Positions 14,949 to 29,900 of a stretch of 64,000 nt of DNA are shown here, in pieces (position 1 is the stretch's first letter; each line of letters begins with the position of its first letter). The notes beneath the pieces are model-generated. The model searched no databases. It worked only from the letters and a program-made list of their open reading frames with translations, and was not told the DNA's origin. The stretch comes from SHAN690 sp041391765. Lineage in GTDB: Bacteria; Bacteroidota; Bacteroidia; Flavobacteriales_G; Salibacteraceae. The stretch lies in assembly GCA_041391765.1 (NCBI GenBank), contig JAWKNJ010000022.1:1-64000 (forward strand). The letters are read 5' to 3'. The position numbers and the translations under genes were made by a program.

Positions 14949-17900
14949 TTATTTGAGTATCGTCACCGGTCCGGTGATCAGTTCACTGGTTACACTAGGC
15001 TCGTTCAAGTCGATGATGTAGTAATACGTTCCCACAGGCAATGCCTTGCCGTTGAATGTTCCATTCCACGGATTTGTATATCCCGGGTTGGACACGAACA
15101 GCTGATTGCCCCATCGGTTCACGATGCTTACCACGGCATTTGGATAGCGATCGATCTTGTCGATGTAGAAGTAGTCGTTGACCCCGTCACCGTTTGGCGA
15201 AAATCCACCCACCGGATCAACCAAGTTCTCTACGGTTAAAATCATACTGTCGATGCCGAAACATCCATCTGCGTCCGTTCCACTCACATAGTAAACGGTT
15301 GTTTTCAATGGGAATGCCAATGGATTCTCTTCGGAAACACTGCTCAAATCCTGAGCCGGAGTCCATGTGACACTCACACCCGCGTTGGCGGTTGGGCTTC
15401 CACCAATAACTACTTCGCCACCAGGCTCAATAGTATGGTCAGGACCGGCATCGATGCCAGGACCAGGTGTTTGCAACACCAGTAGCGTATCGCTGGCTAC
15501 ACACAATCCGTTCTTCGCCTCGAACACGAATATGTTCGTGTCCCTTGTCGCGGCAAGTTCCACCTCGTGGGTCTTCGTTTGCACCACACCACGATGGTCA
15601 AGCCACCTTACGGATGTCGCAAAGGAATCAACACCTACCACCTGAATACCCCGAGTCTTCGGACAAACAATGATGTCGGGTCCGGCATTGGCGATCACAC
15701 GAGTGATAACTCCAATGGTGTATGTCCCGCTGATAGTGCATCCATTCAAGTCAGTAACGGTCAGACCATAATTCCCTGCAGTAACATTGGTCAAATCAGC
15801 CCCACTCAGCGTTGTCAATCCATCTGCGCTAACCCAGTTGTAAGCGTATGGTGGTGTGCCTCCGCCTACGGTGACGTAAATGCTTCCATCTCCGGTGTAA
15901 TCACATGTTGCGCTATCGGTAGAATCCAAGACCAAGGTCAAGGCTTCCGGCCCGAAGACCTGAGCTGAATCTACTACAGTACAGCCATTTCCATCGGTAA
16001 TGGTTACCGTGTAGGTTCCTGCGCACAACCCCGTGGCGTTAGTATCTATCGATCCATTACTCCAACTGAACGTGTAAGGCAAATTCCCGCCAGTTGCAGT
16101 CACTGTCGCTACTCCGTCACAATCCTTACCGCAAAGCACGGAAGTGGCCGAGATGCTTGTAATTACCAACTCCGTTGGTTCGGTGATTTCGTAAATATCG
16201 AATGCCAGACATAGGTTAGAGTCTGCCACGGTTAACGTGTCCGCTCCAGCGCACACATTGATGTCGTCTTCCGCGGTTCCACCGCTTGACCAGATGAAGG
16301 TGTATGGCAACGTCCCACCTGTCAACGAGATTTCCACCATACCATCGCATGCGCCAAAGCAGCTTACGTTGTGAATACTGTCCAGCGTTATGTCCGGTGC
16401 ATTGTTGTTGTTGAGGATCACCGTGAATGTATCAGGACATCCGTTTATGTCTTCGACCGCCACGTTATAAATACCCGCGAATAAATTCACCGCTGTACTC
16501 GTGGTTTGAGCCGGTATCAACGCATTCATTTGGGCATCCAACCAGTTGTAGGAATAAGCACCTCCGCTTCCTCCTCCGGCAGCTACTTCGATGGAACCGT
16601 TGAATGCCTGACAATCAGGTTCGATCATATTCACCACATTCAGGCTCAATGCCGGTGGGCTGATGATTCCTATCGAAACTATTTGTTCGCAACCGCTTGT
16701 ATCCACTATGGTCACCACGTATGTACCTGCACACAAGCTGTCCAGGCTGGCCGTTGTATCGCCCGTGTTCCATGTGATGGAAGCGACCATGCTTCCCGTA
16801 ATCGTCAAGTCGATGGTTCCATCACACACATCAATACAGCTTTGATTGCTACTGACTACGGTCACTGTGAACGGAGTTGGATCAACTAAAGTCACCGAAT
16901 CAACCACCTGAACACCATTGTTATCAGTCACTGTGACCGTGTACGTTCCTGCGCACAATGCAGAAATGGTATCATTCGAATTGCCGGTGTTCCAAGCGAA
17001 TGTGTAAGGAGCCACACCACCTGAAACCAAAGCTATTGCCTGTCCATCGCATCCACCAGCTGCACACGTGATGTCTGAAACAGCTATGGATATCGTCATC
17101 AAGGCAGGATCAATAAGCGTAATCGTGTCGACAGTAGAACAACCATTGATGTCTGTGGCTGTAACTACATATTGACCTGCACAAAGGCCCGTAATGGTGT
17201 CGTTGGTGCTTCCGGTGCTCCATGCAAATGTTACGGCTCCCTGAGAGGTAACCACTGCCACACTAACTTCTCCATCACACGCGCCATTTGCCGTTGGGTT
17301 AGTTCCGGTGAGTATGATCTCAGGTCCGTCTGTTTCTGATACCGGGTAGTCGAATGACTCCGTACACGAAGAGATGTCTGTCACCGTAACGCTGTAGAGT
17401 CCGAAACACAAGGAACCAATGTTCTGCGTAGTGGCGGTGTTTGACCATTCAAATGTGAATCCTCCGGCTCCTCCAACGAATGTCGGTGAAATCGACCCAT
17501 CGCATACTCCACATGTTGCATCGGTTACCGTAACCGCTGTTTGAACAATGGCCGCAGGTTCATCCACGGTGAGCGTGTCGGAAGCAGTGCAACCATTCAA
17601 ATCTGTCACGGTCACTTCGTAGTCACCGGCACACAGTCCCATGGCGATTTGAACACCTTGGCCATTACCCGGAACCGGGTTCCAGTTATATGAGTATGGA
17701 GTAGCTCCTCCGCTTGGATTCAGTGCGATTTCACCATCACATGCTCCAAAGCATGAGGCATCAGAAATGATTTCATTCAAGCTAATACTGCTTGGCGCTG
17801 TGATCACGAATGTGATTACCGTATCACATCCTGCAACATCAGAAATGGTGACGGTGTAGGTACCTGCGCTCAACCCGGTATTGTTTGGCGTGTTGGCGGT

Positions 17901-20900
17901 CGTGTTACTCCAGTTGTAAACAAAGCCACCACTTCCTCCTGTTGGGTTTAGTGTGATGCTGCCATCACCGGCACCGGCACATGATTCGTTCGAGACCGTA
18001 TCGTTTGGATCGATTACGTCAGGCGAATTCACAAACGTTTCAGCCGTGCTGATACAACCTGAGCCGTTGGTCAATTCAACGAAATAAGTTCCTTCACACA
18101 AGCCTGTTATTGTATCCGCAGTTCCAATTACTGTCGCTGATCCTAACTCGAACCATTCAACCGTGCATCCAGTGCAGGTATAAGATGCTATGGCTTGCCC
18201 ATCGCATGCTCCGCAACTTGCATCAATGCTGTCTGCTTCTACGGTGTCAGCGCCAATGTTGCTGACTCCGATGGCATCAATCAATTCACAGCCTGCACTA
18301 TCGGTGATGGTTACAGTATTCACACCCGCGCAAAGCGTGTTGTTTGTGTCCGTGCTTCCACCATTATCCCAAGCGTAGGTGTAAGGCAATCCATTTCCAT
18401 TAGAAGGATTCGCAACGGCAACACCGTCACACAACCCGCAAGTAGCTCCAACGATTCCTGTGAACGTATTGGTCATTGTTCCCGGTTCTGTGATGGTCAC
18501 ACAGAGGATTCCTTCACAGCCGTTTGCATCGGCAATGGTCACACAATGAATTCCATCTCCCAAGTTAGTTTCCGTAGTACCTGTTCCACCAGAAGCCCAG
18601 GTATATGTATATCCAGGTGTTCCTCCAGTTCCGTGCACCGTGGCTTCGCCATCAGTCAATCCGAAACATGACGGATTCGTTGTAGAATCAATTGCACCTA
18701 AGACAACTGTTGGCTCAGTGACGGTCGCTGTGTCAGTAGCTGTGCAACCACTCAGGTCGCTCGCTATCACGATGTAGTCACCAGCAGGCAGGCCGCTCCA
18801 TGTCGGACCAAATTGAACCCCACCGTTCCACTGATAGGTCACCGTTCCGGTTCCTCCGGCCGCCAAGGCAGAGACTCCCCCATCGTTCAATCCGTTGCAG
18901 CTCGCATTGGAATCTGTGGTCGCAACTACGGTTAATCCGGTTGCCGGCTGCGTGATAACCACGCTTGCAGTGTCCGTGCAGCCATTAGCATCCGTAGCAG
19001 TTACTACATACGTTCCTGCGCTAAGTCCACCAATGTTTTGGCCATTTATTCCGCCAGGCCATGCGTAAGTAATGACCCCCGTTCCGCCATTCGCTGATGC
19101 AGATGCCGTTCCATCACTTCCACCCAAACATGAAACCGGTGTGGAGGCCGTGATGCTGACATCGACAGCCGTTGGTTCTCCCAAGCTCACCGTGTCTGCA
19201 TCTACGCAGCCACCCGCATTTGTCAACTGAACGATGTAGGTTCCTGCGGGAAGTCCTGTAACGGTATCCGTTGTTCCAACGGTTAGGCCTGAAGCTGAAT
19301 CAATCCAAACGAATGAGCAACCGTTGTTGCACGTGTTGGTGGTGAACACCATTCCATTCGATCCTCCGTTGCACGTTGGATCCGTTCCAAATGCCAATAC
19401 GGTATCTGCGCTGTCGCTCGGAATGAATACGTTGAAGGAGTCAATGCATCCCGTTCCGTTGTCGGTTACGGTGACAAGGTTGTTGCCATCGCACAGTGAA
19501 GTGGCCGAAACGGTTGTTTCCGCGCTTGGCCATGAATAGCTTAATGCTCCCGTGTTTCCAGTGACGTTCACCGTGGCATCACCGGTGCAGTTCACACAGC
19601 CGGAAGGTCCGATGTTGGAGAAGGTGGCAGACATGCCGGCAGGATCAAGCAAGACGTGTGATGCAGAGCCTGTGCAACCGTTGGCATCTGTAACCGTTAC
19701 CGTGTAGGTTCCGGCACTCAAATTCGGATTGGTAGCATTGTTCACTGCCACCCACTGATAGGTGTAAGACCCTGCTCCACCGGTTCCCGAAGCTGTGATA
19801 GCACCATCTGCCCCACCCGGACACGTAGGCAACACGTCTGCAAAGGTGGCGCTGACCGGAGTTGGATCAACGACTGTGATGCACGCTGTATCCGTGCATA
19901 TGCCATCGTCAATGGTCACGCAATACGATCCCGCAGGCTTCAACACCGATGCAGTAGTTTCTCCGCCTGGCCACAAGAAGGTATACGTTCCTGTGCCTCC
20001 TGATGCAGAAGCATTCAACAGGGCAGAATCTCCTGTGCAAGAAGGAGGTGTCGTTTCAACTACGCTTGCTGTCAGGGCAGGCAGAATCGTGACCACCACC
20101 GTGTCCGGTGTGCTCCAACACTCTCCGTTGAAGTTAGCGTAGAAGTAGGTCGTGGTGACCGTTGGGGTTACATTCAACGATGTTCCCTCACCAATGGCAT
20201 CGTTCGTATCAGCCGTAAACGTGCCTTCAAACCAGAAGAGGCCGGCATCCGATGTGGTGTAGCTTAAGGTTGAAATTACACAATATGCAACAGTACCTCC
20301 TTCGCAAAATGCTCCAACAGCCGGATTCGCATCATATGTGAATGTTATTGAGGAATTTGCTGACCATGTGTTAATCTGAGCTGATGAAACATCTATCGTA
20401 CTATCGGTGACCCAGTCACAGGCAAAAAAGAATGGTAAATTACCTCCTTGAAGCGTGTCCATCAATATTGAATTCTCATCAAATACTTCCAGGAACTCGA
20501 AGACACTGCTCAAGTCACCCATGTCTCTTGTTTCCAGCGTCCCAGTTCCAATGGCATTACCCGGGGTGTTACTAAAGTTAATATTCAGTATACCTCCACC
20601 ACCTCCACTGCTACACGTGGTATCCGTAGTGGCTGTATAAGCCGTAGAAGTATTGGAACCGCTCAGCGTTAAAGCCGTGCCGGGGCATACAGAAGTATCG
20701 GCCGTGAGCACGGTAGGCATGGTAATAGTGCTTGAGGTTGGAAAAATGTCTGCCTGCTCCGAAGCTGTACAACCTGAGTTATCGGTTACAGTGACGGTAT
20801 AGGTTCCGGCTGCCAAGCCACTAATCGTGTCGTTGGTAGAAGCCGTGCCGCTCCACTGGAAGCTGTATGGTCCGCCATCGCCACCGGTTGGCGCGCTGGT

Positions 20901-23900
20901 CAATGTTCCTGTAGCTCCCGCTCCGCACACGCCATTCGCAAGCGAGGTCAGGTTGGGGTCAATGGCTGCGGGTTCCGTCACCTCCGTTGAATCAATAATT
21001 TCACATCCACCGGTGGCAGTGACCGTCACTGTGTAAACGCCAGCGCTCAAAGAGCCAATGGTAGCAGAAGTTTGGCCCGTGCTCCACAAGAATGTCAATC
21101 CGGTGCCTACTGCGTTGGCAGAGGCTGTTCCATCTGAACCTCCGTTGCAAGTAATTGGTGTGCTGTCCGCATCCACAGTGAATCCTGTCGGATCCACCAA
21201 CGTGATGCAAGCCGTATCAGGACAAGAATTTCCGTTTACATCGGTCACCGTCACACACCAAGTTCCTGCAGGATAGTTGGCTGTGGCAGTAGTTTCTCCC
21301 GCAGGCCATTCGAAGGCGTATGTTCCGCTTCCTCCAGCACCGGCAGCTGTCAGGCTGGCTGAATCACCCGGACAAGCGATGTTGGTGTTCTGTGTAATGC
21401 TTGGGGTGAGCACCGGAAGAATTCCCACATCCACGGTATCCGGCTCGCTCCAACACAATCCGTTGAAGGTCGAGTAATAGAAGCTAGTAGCCGCTGTCGT
21501 ACTCACATCCACAGTGTTTCCACTTCCGATGGCCAGTGCCGTATCGAGATTAAGCGGATCAGCAAACCAATAGGATGTGTCAGGCGTGGTTGGGAACGAC
21601 AGGGTTGCAGAAGCACAATAAAGGTTTCCTGAACACAGTCCACCAATTCCGACAAACAGCGAATGTCCCAGTGTAAATACGACTACATTATCTCCAGCCC
21701 AGGTATTGATGTTTGCTTGAGAAATGGTAAATCCTTCGGAGGATGAAGCGCAATGAGTGGTTGAACCTTCAAATGTTCCGGAGGATGTACCACTCTCGTT
21801 CATAATGATCAGATCCTTATTCAGGATTCCAAAATCATTTAAGTCACCCGCTGCTGTTATGGTTAATGTTCCATTTCCTACAGCGGTTGCAGGGACGTTT
21901 GAAAAGACCAATAACACTTGTCCACCAAATGTGGAGGTGCATATGGTAGATGTGCTCGCTGTAAACGTTGCGGTTGCATTGGTCACCCCGTTCAACGTGA
22001 ACGTGTCTCCGGAACAAATGGACGTGTCACTTGTGAGGATTGTCGGAGATGCAATCGAAGTCGAAATGTTGGCGAGGGTCACCTGAGCCGAGTCTTCACA
22101 GCCGTTGGCATCGGAAACAGTAACAGTGTAGGTTCCCGTAAACAAATTAGAAATTGTATCCGCTGTTGATCCTGTGCTCCAAAGTGCGTCATACGGCCCA
22201 GTTCCACCCGTAGGCGCGACAGTCAATTCACCTGTATTGCTCGGAGCGGTGCATGAAACGCCCTGCAGGACAGTCAAATTCGCGGCAAGATTTGAGGCCT
22301 TTTCCTCTATCGTGAATGTTGTATCATCCGAGCATACTCCATTGGATGCCGTTACGGTATACGTTCCCGGAGGAAGTGCAGTAGATGATGATCCTGAACC
22401 TACGCTTGACCAAGTGAACGCGAAGTTCTGCGTGGAAGGAATGAAGGCCACGTAGTCGTTCGTAACGGCTGTTGCGGCAGCTAATGGATTACGTCCCGGA
22501 ACCGGAGCTCCAGCTGACCCGCTAGCGTTTTCCATACCAAAGGTCTTACCCGGACTGTTGTCACCGGCAACGCTTGGGGCGTTGGTCGTGAATAGTTGAG
22601 CAATGTTTGATGTTTCATTCAACACAATCTGGAAAGTGAATCTGGCAGAGTTCTGAGTGAAGTGAGGCACGTTCACATAGTTGATGACTCTAACTCGATT
22701 TGGTGCCGTTCCAATCAAATATGTTTCAATAATTTCATTGGTAATTGCACCCGGATTTAAGTCATCCCAGAGTCCGATCCAATTGTTAGGTACCGTTGGA
22801 TTTGGAATGGCAACGTTGGCCCATTGGTTGCTCGTACCGCCCGGGAATTGGATAATACCGTTGGACGAAATGCGGAATGCCGTCTGTGTGTTTCCAAAAA
22901 ACTCAAAGTTGAAGCCGATGTTAACCACACCTGAAAGAGCATCATCTCCTAAGGTAAACGACTGGTAATTTGTGGCATTCAGCGGCTGTCCGATTCCGTA
23001 AGGTTCAAACTCGCCTTCTGTTTGATCGACAATGTAAGTGGCGGTGGAAGTGGAAGTTGCAAATCCTCCGTGGGCAGAAAGGAATGCCTTTCCATCAGAA
23101 CCTCCACAGCTGGCGCTGTCTGTGCTATCCAGCGAAATGTAAATGGACGGTGGCTCCACCAATGCGAACATGGCGGAATCTGTGCAACCGTTTTGATCGG
23201 TCACAGTGACGGTGTGTGTCCCGCCACAGAGTGCAGCTGCCGCTGCCGTAATGTCTCCATTGCTCCAAGCGTAGCTCAACAATCCGGTTCCACCGGTAGC
23301 GTTTGCTGTTGCCGCACCATCGCAGGCGTCATCGCAGCTCACTTCGGTGATCGAGGAGAAAGCGTTGAATGCAATCACTGCAGGCGCAGTCAGCAACACG
23401 GAAGTAGAATCCGTGCATCCGTTGGCATCCGTCACTGTTACGGAATAGGTTCCGGCAGTCAAATTGAAGATCGTATCGTTGGTGGAAGTTGTGCTCCACT
23501 CGAAGGTGTAAGGAGCCTGACCACCACTACCTGCTGCACTTAGCTCACCCGTGTTTGGTGCGCTTCCGCACAAAATATCCTGATCCACGGTGATGGTGGC
23601 CACCACAGTGTTCAACGTAGACGGAATGGTGAAGGTAGTGTCATCAAAACACACCCCATTCGAAGCCGTTACGGTATAAGTTCCCGGAGGAAGGTTGGTG
23701 GATGAAGAACCTGATCCAACACTTGACCAAGTGAATGTAAAGTTCTGCTGAGATGGAATAAACGCTACGTAGTCGTTGGTAGCATTGAAGTTGCTGTTGT
23801 TTCTTCCAGTGACCGCAAATGCACTGTTTTCAGCGGCATTTTCAATACCCTGAACGTGGTTTCCTCCATCTGAACGCAACGAGTCGCTGTGGATTTGGAT

Positions 23901-26900
23901 GATGTTTGAGGTTTCGTAAAGAGCAATTTGGAATGTGCTCTCATCTCCGGGACCTCCTGATCCGAAGTGATCAATGTTGATGTAATTGACCACTCTCACG
24001 CGATTTGGAGTCGTTCCAAGCACGTAGGTTTCAATGGTGCAATTGCCAACACTCGGATCCAAATCTTCCCAGTAACCACCGATGAAATCTCTTGGATCTT
24101 GGGTTGTCCCATTGAACGGAATCGCATTGGTCGTGGAGAACATTCCGTTGACTTGGCCTGTGCTCACCTGGCTCAAATCAAAGGTGATCAAGCCCTGAGA
24201 TGAAATGACAAACTGCGTTTTGTTCTGACCAAAGAATTGGAACGAACCGCTGCCGAATATGCTGATCGCGGCAGAGTTTGCATCATCCTGTAGCGTCAAC
24301 GTTTGATAGTTTGTCGCATTCAACGGCTGACCTTTCGGATAGGGCTCAAACTCGCCTTCCGTTTGATCAACAATGTAAGATGTAGTTGATGTTGAAGCGG
24401 CAAAGCCTCCAAATGCTCTGAGGAATGCTTCCCCATCCGCGTTGCCACAGTGTGAGCTGTCAATGCTGTCTAGCACCACCCAAATGGATGGTGGCTCAAC
24501 CAACCCCAATATGGTTGTTGCAGTACAGTTGTTTGCGTCCGTTACAGTAATAGTGTGCCCACCACCGCAGAGGCTTGAGGCAGCTTGTGTTGTTGCTCCA
24601 CTGCTCCAAGCATAATTCAAGGCTCCCGTTCCTCCTGAAGCATTGGCTGTAGCCGCACCATCGCAAGCGTCATCGCAACTCACCTGAGTGATTCCTGTAA
24701 ATGCGCTGAATGAAATCGCAGTTGGATCGGTCATTGTTGCGGATGCAGTATCGGTACAGCCATTCGCATCGGTCATTGTGACCACATATGTACCGGATAC
24801 CAGGTTGCTGATGGTGTCCGTAGTTGCTCCGGTAACCCAAACCTGCGTAAATGGTCCAATGCCCGCAGGCCAGTCACAAACCAATTCACCATCACTACCG
24901 CCAAAACAACTAACCGGCTGAGTAATGGTCACCACCGCATTACCGCTGCACTCGCACGTGTCCCCTACCAATACAGATGCAGAGTCGGTACACCCATTGG
25001 CATCCGTGACCGTTACTTCATACAGTCCTGAGTCCAGTCCGGTAATGGTTTGAGTGGTCGCTAAATTATTCCACAAGAACTGGATCAACCCTGTTCCGTT
25101 CGTGACCACGGCCTGTGCAGAACCCGTTGAGTTATCACAGGAGTCCAGTGCCAGAATGTTAGCAGCAACCGTCATCAGCGCAGGCTCACTAATAACAACC
25201 GATGCAGAGTCGGTACAGTTACTCGCATCGGTCACTGTTACAGAGTATGTTCCGGCTACAACGCCTGTGATTGATGCGGTCGTAGCTGCGTTGCTCCAGA
25301 AGTACGCGTATGGTCCAGTGCCGCCTGTTTCTGTGGCAGTAGCGCCACCCGTGGCTGTTCCGTTGCAGCTTGCGTTGGAGTCTAGCGTTGCCGTGGCAAC
25401 CAGCGCTGCCGGTTCTGAAATAACTACCGAAGCCGAGTCCGTACAGCTGTTCGCATCGGTTATTGTCACTGAATATGTTCCTGCCGCAACTCCTGAAATG
25501 GATGCTGTGGTAGCCGTGTTGCTCCACAGATACGTGTATGGTCCAGTGCCGCCTGTTTCTGCAGCAGTAGCACCACCCGTGGCTGTTCCGTTACAGCTTG
25601 CGTTAGAGTCCAATGTTGCGGTTGCAACTAAAGCTGTTGGTTCGCTGATCGTTACTGAAGCTGAATCAGTACAGTTGTTCGCATCGGTTATTGTTACTGA
25701 GTATGTTCCGGCTACAACGCCTGTGATCGATGCGGTGGTAGCTGCGTTGCTCCACAAATACGTGTATGGGCCGGTACCTCCCGCTTCGGTCGCTGTGGCT
25801 CCGCCCGTGGCTGTTCCGTTGCAGCCTGCGTTAGAGTCCAATGTTGCTGTTGCAACCAAAGCCGTTGGTTCGCTGATTGTCACTGAAGCCGAATCTGTAC
25901 AGCTGTTCGCATCGGTTATGGTTACTGAGTAGGTTCCGGCTACAACGCCTGTGATCGATGCGGTCGTAGCTGCGTTACTCCACAAATACGTGTATGGGCC
26001 GGTGCCGCCTGCTTCGGTCGCAGTGGCTCCACCCGTGGCTGTTCCGTTGCAGCCTGCGTTAGAGTCCAATGTTGCAGTAGCAACCAAAGCCGTTGGTTCG
26101 CTGATCGTCACTGAAGCCGAATCTGTACAGCTGTTCACATCGGTTATAGTTACTGAATATGTTCCAGCCACTACACCAGTGATCGATGCGGTGGTGGCTG
26201 CGTTGCTCCACAAATACGCGTATGGGCCTGTACCGCCTGCTTCGGTCGCTGTCGCTCCGCCTGTTGATCCGCCATTGCAGGCTGCATTTGAATCCAATGT
26301 TGCGGTAGCGACCAGGGCCGTTGGCTGACTTATGGTTACCGAAGCTGAATCGGTACATCCGTTAACATCAGTTATTGTCACTGAATACGTTCCGGCAACT
26401 ACTCCGGCCAGAGATGCGCTGGTGGCCCCATTGTTCCAACCAAAGGTGTAACCAGGAGTTCCTCCTGCTCCTGAAGCCGTTGCGCCACCATCGGCCGCTC
26501 CGTTACAACTTGCATTTGAATCAAGCAATGCACTCGCAACAACAACGGCAGGCTCAGATATAATTATAGAATCAACAGCAGTGCATCCATTTCCATCGGT
26601 TGCGGTCACTGTGTACGTTCCTGCTGCAACGTTGAATAAGAATTGTGTGGTTGCTCCAGTATTCCATGCGTAGGTAATTACTCCGGTGCCTCCGCTGCCG
26701 GTAGCGATAATGTCCGCTGTAGCATCGCCATTGCATTCAACAGCTGTATCTCCTGCAAATACAATGCTAATAGCCGTTGGTTGGGTCAATGTAACCGAGT
26801 CAATGACTTGACACCCATTGGCATCGCTGACCGTAACGGTGTAAGTTCCTGCCGGAAGAGTATTGATCGTGTTTGGGTCACCAACAGCCCCAACTACACC

Positions 26901-29900
26901 ATTTGACCAATCAAAGGAATATGCACCTGTGCCACCGGACGCGTTGGCTGTGGCGCTACCCGTAGAATCGCCAAAGCAATCGTTATTGCTAGATGACATC
27001 GCCACACTTAATACAGTCGGGTTGGCAATAATCGCAAAACCGGTTGCGGTGCAGCCGTTCGAATCCGTTACGGTAACAGTGTATGTTCCGGCACTTAAGC
27101 CTCCAATGGAATCGGTGGTTTCGGTTGTGCTCCATAGGAATGTATAAGGCGTTGTTCCACCCGATGGAGTTGCAATGGCCGAACCAGTGGTATCTCCATT
27201 ACATTGTGGACTATTTCCAGTAACGTTAACCAATAAAACAGCGGGGTCTGTAATAATAACGCTAGCGCTATCTGTGCAACCATTTCCATCTGTAACCGTT
27301 ACCGCGTAAGTTCCAGGGGCGAGACTTGAAATCGTTTGTGATGTGGCCCCCAGATAATCCCAACCGAACGAGTAAGTGCCTGTACCACCTGTTCCATTGG
27401 CCGTGGCAGTTCCATTTGTTTGGCTGTTACACAGAGGATTTGTTGAAGTAATCGAAGCCACCACTGAAGTAGGAGAACTGATGCTTGCTGAACCGGAAAT
27501 GGTACATCCGTTCGCATCTGTCACGGTCACGGTATATGTTCCTGCCACCAACGCAGTGTCGATGCTATCGTTCAGCGCTCCGTTATTCGACCAGGTGAAT
27601 GTGTATGGCTGCGTTCCTCCGGTGACATGTCCTGTCACTGTTCCTGTTGATGCTCCCCCGCAATCGGGAGCTGTTGAATCCATGTTAATGGCCAAGACGG
27701 CAGGTTCGGCCAATGCGAGTGTAGTATCTACTGAACAACCCGTAGAATCGTCCGAAACAGTAACCTTATACGATCCTGCACTCAAGCTTACAGCAGAGTC
27801 TACCGCACTTACAGCAGGATCCCACGTGTAAGATACAGTGCTCTTTTGACCACTTGGTGTAATAAATATTTTTCCATCCGAGTCACCATTACAGCTGGGT
27901 TGCACCATGTTCACTGCTAATGCAATATCGGGATCCACCGCTACACTATCTCCCCCGGGTTCTTCGCACCCTGTAAAGTCCGTAATAGTCACATCATAAA
28001 ATACGCCTCCATTGAGGTTGGCCAACGTGTCATTTGTAGTGCCATCAAACCATTCTATGGTCAATGGCGCTACACCACCTGAAAATGATACCACAATCAA
28101 ACCATCTCCGTTGCCGGCACATGACTCATTGATCACATCAAACGTTAGCTCAATGGGATTATCATAAGCGATAATTGGTACAACAGCACTATCCTGACAA
28201 TTGTTAGAATCTGTAATCGTGACTGAGTATAACCCTGTATCTAAACCGGACAACGTATCGTTTGTTGACCCATCGGACCACAAGAATGTGTTCAATGAAC
28301 TTGAAGGGGTGCCGAAAGCTGCTATTCGACCGTTGGGAGGTCCGGTTTTACATGTTGGATTCAATACATTATATGAAAGGTCAACGGCAGTTGCAACTCC
28401 AACGACCTGCGCATCCGAGTCTTGACATCCATTAGCATCCGTGATGGTCACGGTGTATGTTCCTGCGGAAAGGCCGGTGAGCGTTTGGGTAGTCGCAGTG
28501 GTAGACCACAGATACGAGTAGTTCGCTGTTCCTCCGGATTGATTGGCCGTAAGTCCACCCAACTTTCCGTTACAACCCACCACGCTGTCCAAATTGATGT
28601 CGGCCACCAACACAGCCGGTTCACCCACCGTGGCGATGGCCACTCCCTGACAACCGTTAAAGTCAGTGGCGGTGACGGTATAATTACCTGCACTGACATT
28701 CAATATCGTATCGTTCGTGCTGGTGGTTGACCATAAGAAAGTATAGGGCGCTACACCACCGGCAGGTGCTACAGAAGCCGAGCCATCTGAGTCACCGTTA
28801 CAGCTCGTGCTGTCCGTGGCTGTGATCATGGTCAAGGCACCAGATGTTCCCAAGGTTGCTGAGGCGCTATCGGTGCATCCGAGCGCATCTGTGATTGTTA
28901 CGCTATATGTTCCGGCACCTTGATTAATGATAGAAGAAGTGGTCGCTCCGGTATTCCAACCAAAAAGGTAAGCACCCGTTCCTCCCGATCCACTTGCCAC
29001 CACTGAGTCCACTCCAACCACACAAGTTGGGAAGGCGGTGGCAGTGGCCACGAGGGCAGTGGCCGGTTGGCTGATTACTACTGAAGCAGTATCCGTACAA
29101 CCATTTAAATCCGTTGCTGTGACAGTATATGTGCCAGCGACCACATTGAAGAGCGTGTCGTCCTGAATGCCATCATTGAAATTCCATGCGAAAGTGATAG
29201 GAGCAGTTCCTCCTGTAGTGCTTGCAAATGCTTTTCCCGTTGCATCTCCGTTACAAAGCACGTCATTGGCTAAAGTTGCAGTCACGTCAAGACTACACGT
29301 GCAAGTATCTAATACTGTGGTGCTGCTGGTAGCTGTACATCCGTTACCATCTGTTACCGTAACCGTGTAGTTTCCTGCATCAAGTCCTGTGATTGTTTGG
29401 GTGAAGTCTGTGTTGCTCCAAAGGAAGGTTGGCACTCCAACGGCATTTGTGACGGTCACTGTCGCTTGACCATCATTGGTTGCGCATGTCTCGTGCAACA
29501 AAGCCGAAGCCGAAGCGCCAACAGCTAAAGGTTCGTCAATCGTTACAGAATCTACTGCCTGGCATCCGTTTGCATCTTCGGCAGTCACGATGAACGTGCC
29601 GCCTGAAAGTCCGGTGATCAACTGTGTGGTTTGACCTGAGTTCCAAGTATAATCATACGGTGCAGTTCCGCCCGAAGCATTGCCCGCTTCGGCAAAACCA
29701 TCGGCATCACCGTTGCACGTCACGTCACCGCTGTCGATGATGGAAACGGAGACTACCGCTGCCGGAGCATTAACCACAGTGGATGCCGTAACGGTACATC
29801 CGTTTGCATCGCTTGCGGTAACAGTATATGTACCTGCGTTAAGTGAATTTTGTGTTTGACCAGATAGGGCTCCAGGATTCCATAGATAGGTAATCGCTCC

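Noticed and set aside
25054..25932. A long plus-strand open frame (292 codons) opposite the giant gene, and similar ones from 15,367 to 31,317
   Set aside because: They mirror the repeated codons of the minus-strand gene. The peptides are low-complexity Val/Pro/Ala runs with no start signals, promoters or family features.
25188..26555. CRISPR-like or minisatellite array
   Set aside because: The period is 228 bases with no spacer-repeat alternation, and every unit stays in the frame of the giant protein, so these are coding repeats.
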